64,000 nt of DNA, from NCBI GenBank assembly GCA_014138725.1, contig JACJID010000001.1:2166385-2230384 (forward strand). The letters run 5' to 3'. The notes below the pieces were generated by a model, which saw nothing but the letters and a program-made list of their open reading frames with translations, was not told where the DNA came from and searched no databases. Numbering within the stretch: the first letter of the stretch is position 1; every line of letters starts with the position of its first letter. A program made the position numbers and the translations under genes. Shown here piece after piece: positions 53,239 through 62,542 of this stretch. Source of the stretch: Kutzneria viridogrisea. GTDB lineage: Bacteria > Actinomycetota > Actinomycetes > Mycobacteriales > Pseudonocardiaceae.

Positions 53239-54158
53239 GGCGTGCATCAAGCCGGTCAGGTCGTTCGGTCACGGCGGCGAGCTGGACGGGCTGGATCGGC
53301 CCGTAGCTTCCCTGAGGCGTGGCGAGGTGGCGGCGGAGGTAGCTGGGTTTGAGGTGGTTGGCGCCGATGTAACCCCTTCAGCCGGTCGAGCACGTTCTTC
53401 ACCGTGCGCACCTTCGCCTCGGACAACGCCCGGGGCACCGGCGCGGGCAGCGGCAGCAGGTCGACGCCCCTGGTCGGATCGCCCTGGGACAGGGTCTCGG
53501 CGGGGGGCGTGCGCGGCGACCCAGGTGAACGCGAGGTGCTCGCGCCACCCGCCGCACCACCCGGGGACCGCCAGACCCACCCGTGGCGGCTGTTGCCCGA
53601 CGTGGGCGCGGACTCCTCTGTTGGGGTGAAGCCGCGCGAAGTCGGCCCCAGCGTGGCACCCACTGCCTACAGTCACCGGCCGTGATCACCGTGCTCCCCT
53701 GTGTCTGTTGCGTTGCCCCGACCGGGACCGGGCGCCCATGGCCCGTGGGCGGCTCAACCACGAGGTCGCGGCGGTGAGTGTGGGTGACCGCGTGGTGCTG
53801 GTCAGCTCCACCGCCGGCGGCACCGGTTACCGCCACCCCGGCCGCGTCGGCCGCCGCCAGCAGCCGGGTCAGCACCATGTCCCACGTGCCGGTGGCCGAC
53901 AGCCGACAGTGCCAGGCCCCGGATCGTCTGCCACGGCCCGAACACCGCCGGCACGTCCCGCCGGGCGATCCCGCATCGGTAGCGGTAGATGATGCCCTCC
54001 ACCATCGACCGCGCATCGGCGAACGGCCTGCCCTGCCGATGCGTCCGCGCTGGTAACAGGTCCTCGATCAACGCCCACTGCTCGTCGGACAGCAGTGGGA
54101 ACCGTGTCCTGACCGCCAGGGTCGCAGCACACCACCGCGATGTTTGTCAGGCACGCCC
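53238..54158 (-). mobile_element. Degenerate IS5-family insertion sequence
   Basis: The right part encodes, on the minus strand, an IS5-type transposase start: TRFPLLSDEQWALIEDLLPA, RTHRQGRPFADARSMVEGII, RRDVPAVFGPWQTI, then after a frameshift GTWDMVLTRLLAAADAAG. The C-terminal half is not readable in any frame. Both ends show GGGCGTGC (53238-53245; complement 54151-54158) next to TA, as expected for an element with a TA target, length 921 bp. The left end is less certain because the inverted repeat beyond eight bases is poor. Confidence 0.6.
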
Positions 54159-54685
54159 TAGTTCTTCGGCGTGTGCAGGCCGTCGAGTACGACGCGGGTC
54201 AGGTGGTCGTCGGCGCGGGCGCCGCAGCGGCAGACCGCCACGTTGAGTACGCGCACCACCTCCGTCGGCGGCACGTCGGCGCGTAGGTCGCCCTCGCGTT
54301 GAGCCTTCGCGGCGATCTTGGTGATCAGCGCGTTGATCTCGACCTCCAACTCGGGCAGTTCGGGGCGTTCCGGTTCACTGGTGATCAGGGACTTGGTCAG
54401 CGCCAGCGGCAGGGCTACACAGTGGTCCACGATCCGCAGCAGCGCCGCCCACGCGGGCGTCCGGCCGACTTCCGCGCGCGTGGCGTCCAACAGTTCCCGC
54501 AGCGTGTCGACCGCGATGTCCTCCAACAGGGCGCGTCGGTCCGGGAAGTGCCGGTACAGCGTGCCGACGCCGACTCCCGCCGCCCGCGCGATGTCCTCCA
54601 TCGACACCGCTTCGCCCCGTTCTCGGGCCAGCAGGAGGGCGGCACTGGTGATCGCCGACCGGTTGCGCCGCGCGTCCGCCCGCAC
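54158..54685 (-). CDS. TetR-family regulator
   Basis: 175 residues from GTG 54685, seven bases after GGGAG (GTG 54691 would sit on the ribosome site). HTH: RRNRSAITSAALLLARERGE, MEDIARAAGVGVGTLYRHFP, DRRALL. The ligand domain is of the SbtR-like type (LRELLDATRAEVGRTPAWAA). Its TAG stop uses the first base of the IS5-like element, so the C terminus may be slightly altered. Divergent from an LLM oxidoreductase with a duplicated operator between them. Confidence 0.9.
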   Translation of the reverse strand: MRADARRNRSAITSAALLLARERGEAVSMEDIARAAGVGVGTLYRHFPDRRALLEDIAVDTLRELLDATRAEVGRTPAWAALLRIVDHCVALPLALTKSLITSEPERPELPELEVEINALITKIAAKAQREGDLRADVPPTEVVRVLNVAVCRCGARADDHLTRVVLDGLHTPKN

Positions 54686-54699
54686 CCGCACCTCCCATC

Positions 54700-54760
54700 A
54701 AGCGGAATCTTGGATTCAGCTTATGCTACCTTCACAGAAGCGGAATGCCGAATTCACCTT
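54700..54760. promoter_or_regulatory. Two 23-bp operator copies in the TetR/LLM gap
   Basis: AAGCGGAATCTTGGATTCAG plus CTT (54700-54722) and AAGCGGAATGCCGAATTCAC plus CTT (54738-54760) share AAGCGGAAT and an imperfect inverted half; starts are 38 bp apart. A -10-like TATGCT (54722-54727) lies between them. TetR binding to both is likely. Confidence 0.7.
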
Positions 54761-54770
54761 TGGAGGGGCG

Positions 54771-55625
54771 ATGCGGATCGGCCTGTACGTCGGCGACCAG
54801 AGTGGTCTCGAGTCCCAGATCGGACAGGCGCGCGCGGCGGCTGAACACGGCCTGGCCAGCGCGTTCTTCAACCAGGTCCTGGCGTGGGACCCGGTCACCG
54901 TCGCGGCGCTCGCCGGGGCGGCCGTGCCGGGGATCGAGCTGGGCACCGGCATCGTGCAGACCTACCCGCGCCACCCGATCTCGCTGGCCGGGCAGGCGCT
55001 CACGGTCGCGGTCGCCACCGGCAACCGGTTCACCCTCGGCGTCGGGCCGAGCCACAAGCAGTTCATCGAGGGCGTGTACGGCCTGTCCTACGACCGGCCC
55101 GCGCAGCACACACGCGAGTATCTAACCGCGTTGCGCACCGAACTCTCCGGCGCCGGCCACGTCCACGTGCCTGGCGCGCAGCCCCCGCCGGTGCTGCTCT
55201 CCGCGCTCGGCCCGGTGATGCTGCGCATCGCGGGCGAACTGGCCGACGGCACGGTCACGGTGTGGGCGACCCCGGCCACGATCGCCGACCACATCCGGCC
55301 ACGGATCGACGCCGTGGCAACGGATTCGCGCGTCGTGGCGGCCGTGATGATGAGCGTGACCACCAGGCCGGACGCCGTGCGCGACGAGGTCGCCGGCATG
55401 CTTGGCTTCGCGTCGGACTTCCCCAGTTACCGGACACTCCTCGACCACCAGGGACAGCGCAACGTCGCGGAAACGATCGTCGCCGGGGACGAGGACACCG
55501 TCGCCGCTGCGGTCCACGCGTATGCCGAGGCGGGTGCGACCGATGTGCTGTTCAGCCTCGTCGGCGACGACGCCGAGAAGGCCAGGACACTGAAACTAGC
55601 CGGAGAACTCGCCAGCTCCCGGTAA
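54771..55625 (+). CDS. LLM-class F420-dependent oxidoreductase
   Basis: 284 residues. RIGLYVGDQSGLESQIGQAR, IELGTGIVQTYPRHPISLAG, NRFTLGVGPSHKQFIEGVYG and LLSALGPVMLRIAGELADGT identify a bacterial luciferase-like enzyme of the F420 group (TIGR03564-like). TGGAGGGGCG precedes the ATG. It diverges from a TetR gene that probably represses it. Substrate unknown. Confidence 0.92.
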   Translation: MRIGLYVGDQSGLESQIGQARAAAEHGLASAFFNQVLAWDPVTVAALAGAAVPGIELGTGIVQTYPRHPISLAGQALTVAVATGNRFTLGVGPSHKQFIEGVYGLSYDRPAQHTREYLTALRTELSGAGHVHVPGAQPPPVLLSALGPVMLRIAGELADGTVTVWATPATIADHIRPRIDAVATDSRVVAAVMMSVTTRPDAVRDEVAGMLGFASDFPSYRTLLDHQGQRNVAETIVAGDEDTVAAAVHAYAEAGATDVLFSLVGDDAEKARTLKLAGELASSR

Positions 55626-55963
55626 GGAGCTACCAGACCGCGTCGTCCGCTGTTGCCGAATGGCTGCCACTGGCCAGGCTCTGGTACTGGCTGACTTCCC
55701 GTGTGGCGCGAGCAGAACCGGCGGCTCCGCGCCCCCGGTCGCCTTCTGGCCACGCCAGCAGTCCCCCGTCCCGCAGGCGACCGGATCGGTTGGCTGCCGC
55801 CGGGCGCGGTTGGGGAGGACGAGGCAGGCAGGCGATGCCGGATGGTGGCCGATAGTCGGCTGTTGGGTCCGGTAGAGCTGACCGGACCCCACGGCCTGCT
55901 GGCTCTGCACGGATGCGGACAACGCATACTGCTCGCACACTTAGCACCGCAACGACACACCGC
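55626..55963. other. Intergenic stretch before the small secreted protein
   Basis: 338 bp without a convincing gene; the last 60 bp must contain the promoter of the gene at 55964. Confidence 0.5.
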
Positions 55964-56284
55964 ATGAGGAAGGCGGCCCTGTTGGCCATCGGGGCGCTCG
56001 GCCTGGGCACAGCCGCGGTGATCGCCACCGCCGCACCCGCCTCGGCCGCGACGATCATCGGCGGCATCGACGTCGCCCGGCAGTGCCAGGTACAGGAGCG
56101 GCGGCCGCTGGAGGTGCGGTTGCTGGACTCCGGCAATCCCTACTCGTGGCGGTGCTACTCGCCCTACACGGGCAACTACTACAGCGTGAACATGAACGCC
56201 GCGTGCGTGAACCAGTACGGCAGCGGCGCGTTCCCGGTGGTGCTCGACCCACACAACGCCTACTCCTGGCGCTGCGCCCGCTAA
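55964..56284 (+). CDS. Small secreted Cys-rich protein with YSWRC repeats
   Basis: 106 residues. A signal peptide (MRKAALLAIGALGLGTAAVI, cleavage after ASA near 30) leaves a mature domain of about 75 residues with four Cys. It contains IIGGIDVARQCQ, GNPYSWRCYSPYTGNYYSV, NMNAACVNQYGSGAFPVVLD and HNAYSWRC; the YSWRC motif occurs twice, suggesting two disulfides and an internal duplication. Similar small exported proteins occur in actinomycetes; no function is known to me. Confidence 0.75.
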   Translation: MRKAALLAIGALGLGTAAVIATAAPASAATIIGGIDVARQCQVQERRPLEVRLLDSGNPYSWRCYSPYTGNYYSVNMNAACVNQYGSGAFPVVLDPHNAYSWRCAR

Positions 56285-57124
56285 CCACGGTCCGCGTGCC
56301 CTCACCGTTGGATAACAAGGCCGAGCCGGAGGTTCCTAGTGGGCTCGGCGACTGCCAGAGAGCTGGCCGACCACCAGGTGCTGGACCGCTGACAGCTCAC
56401 ACTCCCCACATCGGCCAGCCACAGCGCGATAATCCGGTCGGCATCGACATGGGCTCCCGCGCTGCGATCATCACCCCGATCAGACACAGCTCGATGACCG
56501 AGCCCCCGCCGAGGTCATTCGCGCAGTGCACGTGGCCACCGAGGACCGTGCCGTGGTGCACTACGTCGGGTTGGTCTGCCGAAGATTGCCGCTGTTGGAG
56601 ACCGGCGCGCGGAAGTGCCGAGAACCGGCGAAACAAGGCCAAGGAACCATCCGTCCACTCATCGTCACGGTGACAAATCAGCATCCGCTCGACCGGCGGT
56701 ATCCCCACCACGCTGTGACTGGGCGTCTCGGCTGGCCGGGTGCGCACGCAGGTCGGCCGGTGAGCCCCTCACCTGTGGTCGGCGTTGTCCCGTCCGCAGG
56801 CCTGCCAACACGCTCGCCGCGCCCGACCTCGACGCCTGCCTGGCAGGGCAGCGAGGTAGCGCTGCCCTGCCAGGACAGGAACTCAGGGCGCTCCAAGCCG
56901 AATAGCGCCGAGCGCGCTGCGTCTCCCACCGTCACACCAGCCACGGGACGAGCACATCGACTCAGCACCGCGAACCGGGGCAGCCACAGCCTCCGATGAC
57001 GTGAACCGGTCACGCCAGGAGGGCGGTGCGTGCACTGTGCGAGCCGCCGCCCCATCCTGGTCAGAGCCGACCTTGCCCGAGTCGCACTGCGCGGGCAGCA
57101 ACGCACACGGGGTCGACGGCGTGG
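56285..57124. other. 840-bp stretch with no clear gene
   Basis: Several frames are open but none has a start signal or recognisable motif. Confidence 0.5.
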
Positions 57125-57400
57125 TCATAGTGGTGGCTGCTCGGGATGGGAACCCTCGTACTGGTAGTACCAGGCCGGGGCACTGCCCTCCTCGGACACC
57201 AGAACGTAGCGGTGGCACATGCCGCCCCGCCACCCGCCGGTGCGGGCCGGTGGCCGTCCCTCGTGGTCCAGGCGAATGATGCGGATCTTGCCGTCGAACG
57301 GGCCGCCCCGCAGCGTGATACCCACCTCGCCGTTGATGATCTCGCCGCGCAGCAGACGGTGAATCCGTGCCCTGTGCTCGCTGCTCTCCGACGCCACCAT
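57125..57400 (-). CDS. Small hypothetical protein
   Basis: 91 residues, not recognised by name. RIHRLLRGEIINGEVGITLR and GGPFDGKIRIIRLDHEGRPP suggest a small beta-rich protein; GMCHRYVLVSEEGSAPAWYY, QYEGSHP follows. The GGPFDG motif appears in other short actinobacterial proteins. ATG 57400 fits. No partner gene. Confidence 0.6.
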   Translation of the reverse strand: MVASESSEHRARIHRLLRGEIINGEVGITLRGGPFDGKIRIIRLDHEGRPPARTGGWRGGMCHRYVLVSEEGSAPAWYYQYEGSHPEQPPL

Positions 57401-57540
57401 CTCATGTCAGCACAGCATCCTCGCCGAGGTCGGGGAGTTCACTGCGGGCGCACACCGCGCTCTGGGCTGGCCACTGTGGCGCGAGGTGAGGACGACCGCG
57501 CGTGCTGTGGCGGTCGTGGGTGGCGTGGCAGGGTGTCCGC

Positions 57541-58185
57541 ATGACGGCACAGGCAGCACTGCGGGCGGCACTGCGCGAGGTGGTCGCGCCCGCGGCACGG
57601 CACGAGGGCTTCCGAGGAAGCGCGCCTACCTGGCGGATGACCAACGCGCTCGGGGATTGGGCGGTCGTCTCCGTGCAGACCTCCCGGTACAGCACCGCGA
57701 GTTCACTGCACTGCGTCCTCAACACCGCGGTCGCCCCAGCGCCGTGGTTGGCGTGGCAACAGCAGTCCCTCGGGTCCCTCCCCCAAGCGGTCCCGGAGTC
57801 GCTTGGCCTCTACCGTCGCCGCCTGCATCCCACCGGCACACCCGCCGCCCGCGACGGCTGGTGGGAGATCACCGGCGACGACGACGCCCGGACGGCGGCG
57901 ACCGACATGGTCACGCAACTCGCCACGGACGGCTGGCCGATCCTGAGGCAGTTGCTCCACCGTGAGGCGATGCTCGACCAGATCCGCTGCGGAGACCTGG
58001 GTTTCCTGCAGGCTGACCACTCCCCCGCGTACTTCGCCCGGGCTGAGGCACTGCTGCTGGCCGAACTCGGCCCCAGCCTCCAGCTCGACCAGGCCCTCAC
58101 CACCGCGACACAGAACACCGCTCCCACCCACCAGAACCAGGACAGGGCATTCGCGGACTGGGTCCGCGCCCGAACAACGCGGTAG
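57541..58185 (+). CDS. DUF4304-like protein
   Basis: 214 residues. ALREVVAPAARHEGFRGSAP, WRMTNALGDWAVVSVQTSRY and the following strand match DUF4304, a family often found with polymorphic-toxin or immunity-like genes. The C-terminal half is helical (GWPILRQLLHREAMLDQI). A fragment of an SMI1/KNR4 gene, another immunity-type family, lies 195 bp downstream. Function unknown. Confidence 0.75.
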   Translation: MTAQAALRAALREVVAPAARHEGFRGSAPTWRMTNALGDWAVVSVQTSRYSTASSLHCVLNTAVAPAPWLAWQQQSLGSLPQAVPESLGLYRRRLHPTGTPAARDGWWEITGDDDARTAATDMVTQLATDGWPILRQLLHREAMLDQIRCGDLGFLQADHSPAYFARAEALLLAELGPSLQLDQALTTATQNTAPTHQNQDRAFADWVRARTTR

Positions 58186-58380
58186 CGCAGGCGCCAGCCT
58201 GGACCCTCGAGCACATGCTCGCCACGACACCGTGGGGCACACCGCGCGCCACCATCACCAGTCACCTCGACCTCGGTGCGAGTGAACCGGCCACCGTCGT
58301 AGTCGACTGCCCCCGGAGGGCTCCGCCGAAGCGGCCACCGTGATGCGGGTGCCACTGTCGTGGCTTCCTGCACTTGCGCC

Positions 58381-58617
58381 ATGGCAGGCAGCTGGACGGC
58401 AGTACGCGACCGCATCGCCGCGCTGGCGGCACATCCAGCCAGGGACCGGATGCTCGGCGCCCGCGAGCACCGCCTCGAGCTAGCGCCACCACTGGCCGCA
58501 GGCGATCTTGCCGCCGTCGAACAACGCTTGGGCGCCCGTCTCCCCGGCGCCTACCGCCGCTTCCGCACCGCGGTCGGTGCCCGCGGCGCGGGCACGTGCG
58601 ATGGCTTATTCGGCTTC
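58381..58617 (+). pseudogene. SMI1/KNR4-family fragment
   Basis: 79 residues match the start of SMI1/KNR4 proteins: LELAPPLAAGDLAAVEQRLG, ARLPGAYRRFRTAVGARGAG, LFGF. The rest of the domain is missing; the frame continues in low-complexity Arg/Pro sequence. Intact members are immunity proteins of contact-dependent toxins. Confidence 0.55.
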
Positions 58618-58744
58618 CGGTTCCGCGGCGAGTTCACGCAGCCGGCGCCGCGTCCACAACGGTCCGCACCTCGGCAACCGAAGCGGCGGCGGAGAATCGG
58701 TCGAGTTCCCCAGCTCGACGAAGGGCCGCGGTTAGACTCCCGCC

Positions 58745-59434
58745 ATGGGGTTGACCTTCGGCGCCGTCGCCGGTGAACTGCCGCTGGTGCGGCGCGTGTG
58801 GTCGGCGAGCTGTGACGCCGCGACCGGTTTCACCTCGGCGGCCAAAGGCTCCTCCATGATTGCGTTCGCGCGCAACGGTGGCAGGGTGACGGTGCACCTG
58901 CGCGGACCGGAGACCAGAGCCACTCGGCTGACCTGTCCGGAGGACTGGGAGTTCTTCGGCGTCGAGCTGCGGCTCGGTGCCTACCTCCCCCTCTTCCCGC
59001 CTTCCGGTCTGGCCGACCTCAACGATGCTCTGTTGCCGACCCCGTCGGGCAACCGGATTCTGCTGGACAACCGAGACTGGGAGATGCCGACCGAGCAGAA
59101 CGTCGACGTCTTCGTCAACAGGCTCGTGCGGGCGGGTCTGTTGTTCTTCGATCCGCTCGTCGACGAGATCCGTCAAGGCGAACGACCGCGAGCCCTGTCG
59201 GAGCGGACGGCGCAAGTCCGGTTCCGCCGTGCCGTGGGGGTATCGCGCCGCAAGCTCGTCAGCATCGAGCAGGCGCAACGTGCCGCGCAGCTCCTCTCGG
59301 CGGGGGAATTGATCGCCGACGTCGTCACCGGCTGCGGCTACTACGACCAGCCACAGCTCGCGCGGGCGATGCGCTGGGCGACCGGCCACACCCCGGGCGA
59401 GCTGAGGTCCGGCATCCCGTTCCTCGCGTTCTGA
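58745..59434 (+). CDS. AraC-family transcriptional regulator
   Basis: 229 residues. The N-terminal two thirds are a cupin-like sensor region (ASCDAATGFTSAAKGSSMIA, DWEFFGVELRLGAYLP); the C-terminal part is the AraC HTH with VGVSRRKLVSIEQAQRAAQL, LIADVVTGCGYYDQPQLARA, MRWATGHTPGEL. It precedes a DHFR-like gene by 67 bp and probably activates it. Such AraC/DHFR-like pairs occur in other actinomycetes. Confidence 0.9.
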   Translation: MGLTFGAVAGELPLVRRVWSASCDAATGFTSAAKGSSMIAFARNGGRVTVHLRGPETRATRLTCPEDWEFFGVELRLGAYLPLFPPSGLADLNDALLPTPSGNRILLDNRDWEMPTEQNVDVFVNRLVRAGLLFFDPLVDEIRQGERPRALSERTAQVRFRRAVGVSRRKLVSIEQAQRAAQLLSAGELIADVVTGCGYYDQPQLARAMRWATGHTPGELRSGIPFLAF

Positions 59435-59501
59435 CCGCCGGCCCGGCGAGGTTCGGTTCGATACAAGACCGGGCCGGTCGACGGGATGGTTCACTTCCGG
59501 A

Positions 59502-60044
59502 ATGCGAAAACTTGTCGAGTACGACCACCTCTCGATCGACGGGCGCTTCACCGGGGACGACTTCTGGACCGCGCAGATGAAGGTCGCCCCGAACGACAAC
59601 CACTTCGCCTACCAACTCCGGCTGCTGGAGCACGCCACCGGTCTCGTGCTCGGACGGGCGACCTACCAGGGCTTCGCCGCGACGTGGCCGACCATGACCG
59701 GCGACCTCGCCGACAAGCTTAATTCCCTGCCGAAGCACGTCGCCTCCACCACTCTGACCGAGACCACCTGGAACGCCGAGGTGCTCCCGGGCAACGCCGT
59801 CGAAGCCGTCGCCCAGCTCAAGGAGTCCGGCGACGGCACGTTGGTGAAGTACGGCAACGGCCCGTTCAGCCGGGCGCTCGTCGAGGCGGGCCTGCTGGAC
59901 GAGCTGCATCTGAGCATTTCCCCGTTCGTCGCCGGTTCCGGAGAGTCGCTGCTGGCGGGCATCGGCGCGACCCCTATGAACCTGACGCGAGTGACCGAAA
60001 TCGGCAACGGCGCGGTGGTGCTGACCTACGCACTGGGGCAGTGA
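59502..60044 (+). CDS. Dihydrofolate reductase/RibD C-terminal-like protein
   Basis: 180 residues. RKLVEYDHLSIDGRFTGDDF, TGLVLGRATYQGFAATWPTM, LPKHVASTTL, LVKYGNGPFSRALVEAGLLD and SPFVAGSGESLL are the conserved blocks. It is a second member of the family at 41898 but not a close paralogue. Probably an NADPH-linked reductase of unknown substrate, co-expressed with the AraC gene. Confidence 0.9.
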   Translation: MRKLVEYDHLSIDGRFTGDDFWTAQMKVAPNDNHFAYQLRLLEHATGLVLGRATYQGFAATWPTMTGDLADKLNSLPKHVASTTLTETTWNAEVLPGNAVEAVAQLKESGDGTLVKYGNGPFSRALVEAGLLDELHLSISPFVAGSGESLLAGIGATPMNLTRVTEIGNGAVVLTYALGQ

Positions 60045-60165
60045 CCCTGGTGGCTGGTGCCGCGCGTGCGGACGCTCCTCGAACTCCATGAACGTTCTGT
60101 GACGGGAGGATCCTTTCCCGTCCAACTGGCGAACAGTGAGATCATCTTGTCGATACGGTGCCTGG

Positions 60166-60780
60166 ATGCAGACCGGTGTCATCGCGGTACCCACCTACGA
60201 TCTCGGGCAGTCTGTCGTCGACCAGCCGGTGGGCGATCCATTGAAAGTGGTGTGGCAGGTTCCACTGAGCGGGTTCCACACGCGCGCGACCCGGCTGGAG
60301 TCGGTGGCGGGCGTGGCAGTGTGATCTCCCCCGAGAACGGTGTGCTGACACCGAGTGCCGCGCCGCCCGACTTCGGCTCGGACCTGTGGCCGATCCCGGT
60401 GCGGATAGCGGGTTCGGCGTCTTCAGGGCAGATGATGCTGGTCGACCAGTCGGGCACGGTATACCGGCTCACCCCTGGGCGGACACCCGTGCCGGTATGG
60501 CGCGGGAATCGCCACCCTGACGAGCTCGGCGTGGTGGGGACTGCCCGGCGGTCGCCTGCTCTCGTCGAGCTTCGACGAGTCGTGGGCACGGACCGAACTG
60601 ATCGATGAGGCGAGCGGGCGAATCGCGTGGACCAGCCCTGTCTCCCTGTCGCCGACCCTGGTGGTGGGCGAACAACTGGTCGGCGAGGGATTTCGGCCCG
60701 GTCACCGGCCTGATGTCACTCGACATACGCACTGGTGAGCGGCGGTGGCGGCGTGAGGACCTGTGGTTGAGGCAAACCTG
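60166..60780 (+). pseudogene. Broken PQQ-like beta-propeller gene
   Basis: Propeller-like pieces occur in several frames in the right order: VPTYDLGQSVVDQPVGDPLK (ends at TGA 60322), then IPVRIAGSASSGQMMLVDQS and GTVYRLTPGRTPVPVW, then RLLSSSFDESWARTELIDEA and SGRIAWTSPVSLSPTLVVGE, and finally LMSLDIRTGERRWRREDLWL. At least three frameshifts separate them, and the IS30 element at 60808 cuts off the end. Confidence 0.65.
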
Positions 60781-60807
60781 ATTGCGGTGGTCGGCCAGGT
60801 GCTGTGG

Positions 60808-62012
60808 CTTAGATTCAACCGGTCAAGGCAACACACTCGGCGGGTGTGCGGAACCCCAAGCACTTTCGTGGCCTGGTGTTGAGTTTCCATGCGATCGCGT
60901 CCAACTCGTCCTGGCTCAGTGTCGCCAGGTTCGTACCCTTGGGCAGGTACTGCCGCAACAGCTTGTTGGTGTTCTCGTTCGTGCCCCGCTGCCACGGGCT
61001 CCGCGGCGCAGCGAAGAACACATCCACACCGGTGGCCGCTGTGAACCTCTTATGTGCAGCCAATTCCATGCCTCGGTCCCAAGTCAGCGTCCCGTGTAGG
61101 CGGGGATCGAGACCGGCGTAGGCCGCGATCAACGCATCGACGACCACCGTGGTGTGACGGCTGGCCAACTTCACGATCGCGAGGAACCGTGACTTGCGGT
61201 CGACCAGAGTCGCGATCTGACTGGTGTTCGACCCGAGTACCAGATCTCCCTCGAGGTGCCCGAGCGCACTCCGGTCCTCCGCGGTCGTGGGGGCGCTCTT
61301 CGATCGAGCGGGCGTCGATGATCTGCGAGCGCCACTGCCCCTTTACAGTGTGCCGCTTGTTTCTTCCTGATCGGCCGACCCCGTCCGCAGCCGTTTGCAC
61401 AACTCTCTGGGGACGACCTTCCAGCGGGTGGTGTAGATCGACCGGTAGATCGTCTCGTGACTGATTCTCATCGCAGGGTCGTCCCCGTGGTGCAGACGCA
61501 GGTGCCCGACGATCTGCTCAGGCGACCACTCACCCTGTAGCAGCGCCACCACCACCTTGCGCAACGCGGGGCTACGGCTCAGCACGCACTTCTTCGGACG
61601 CCGCGCCTGATCGTGCGCCCGCTCCTGCGCAGTGACGGCACGATACCCGTCGCGTCCGCCGTTCCTACGCACTTCTCTGCTGATCGTGGAGACCGCGCGG
61701 CCCAGCAGCGTGGCGATTGTTTGGTAGGACTGGCCAGCATGCAGGCCACGGGAGATCTCTTCCCGCTCGCGCATGGTCAAGCACCCAGCACGGGCCGTGC
61801 GCTGTGCTGGAGCTATCCCGCCATGGTGCTTCAGCACGGTGAACACCGAACCAGGTGGTTTGCCGATTCCCCGGGAGATGTCGCTGATCGACTCGCCCGC
61901 CCGCCACCTCCGCCATAGCTCGTCCTTCATCTCGTCCGACATGCCCGGCCTGCCCAGTCGCGCCACGCACCCACCTCAAGCAGCACTGTTGCTCTGACCG
62001 GTTGAATCTAAG
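60808..62012. mobile_element. IS30-family insertion sequence
   Basis: The ends carry 26-bp terminal inverted repeats, CTTAGATTCAACCGGTCA... at 60808-60833 and its complement at 61987-62012, matching at 24 of 26 positions. Length 1205 bp, normal for IS30. The transposase lies on the minus strand and is frameshifted. No clear target duplication was found. Confidence 0.85.
60815..61966 (-). pseudogene. IS30 transposase with two frameshifts
   Basis: The N-terminal part (61343-61966) has [20 protein letters not shown], the HTH MREREEISRGLHAGQSYQTI and the region to RELCKRLRTGSAD. The middle (KRHTVKGQWRSQIIDARSIE) is in a second frame, and the catalytic end (61174 leftward: [40 protein letters not shown] with the DDE Glu) is in a third. 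One continuous product would need two frame changes, so it is probably inactive. Confidence 0.8.
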
Positions 62013-62038
62013 ACGGCTTTCTTCGCTCGGGAGACCCG

Positions 62039-62322
62039 GTGAACGTCTACCCGTTCATCGAGGCGGAGAACGCCAGCGATCGCGGCAACGTCAAGCGTGC
62101 CTGCGAACTGCTGAAGGTCTCCCGCGCCGCCTACTACGCCCACCACACCACCGGCCCCTGCCGACGTGTCCGCGACGACACCGCACTGACCGAGAAGATC
62201 GTCAAGATCCACGACGAGTCCCGGGGAACCTACGGCACGCCACGAGTGCACGCCGAACTGCGGGCCCAGGGCCACCGGCACTCCCGCAAACGCATCGCCC
62301 GGCTGATCCTCACAGTCCGTGG
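62039..62322 (+). pseudogene. IS3-family OrfB transposase, N-terminal piece
   Basis: [40 protein letters not shown] and [20 protein letters not shown] are the start of an IS3 OrfB (before the DDE core). The frame breaks at about 62322 where IS30 sequence begins. Confidence 0.75.
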
Positions 62323-62542
62323 CAGCGGGGCACGAACGAGAACACGAATGGCTTGCTGCGCCAGTACTTTCCCAAGGGAACCGACCTGTCACGCTGGAGT
62401 CGGGACGAGCTCGATGCCGTTGCCGCCGCGCTCAACAGTCGTCCACGCAAGACACTCGACTGGAAGACACCAGCCGAAGCACTGAACGAGCTGATACTCT
62501 CGCTTCAGTGAGCCGGTGTTGCGACGACCGGTTGAACCTGAG
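62323..62542 (+). pseudogene. Second IS30 remnant inside the IS3 gene
   Basis: On the plus strand, [60 protein letters not shown] is the C terminus of an IS30 transposase, related to but different from the one at 60815. It ends with an IS30-type terminal repeat, TGTTGCGACGACCGGTTGAA plus CCTGAG (62517-62542). The front of this element is lost. Confidence 0.75.

Noticed and set aside
57189..57202. CCCTCCTCGGACAC, one mismatch from the tRNA-Leu attachment core
   Set aside because: It lies within the coding part of the small gene at 57125 and has no tRNA-like flanks; likely chance.
60815..61966. Programmed frameshifting in the IS30 transposase
   Set aside because: IS30 enzymes are normally a single frame and two separate shifts are needed here without slippery sequences, so decay is simpler.
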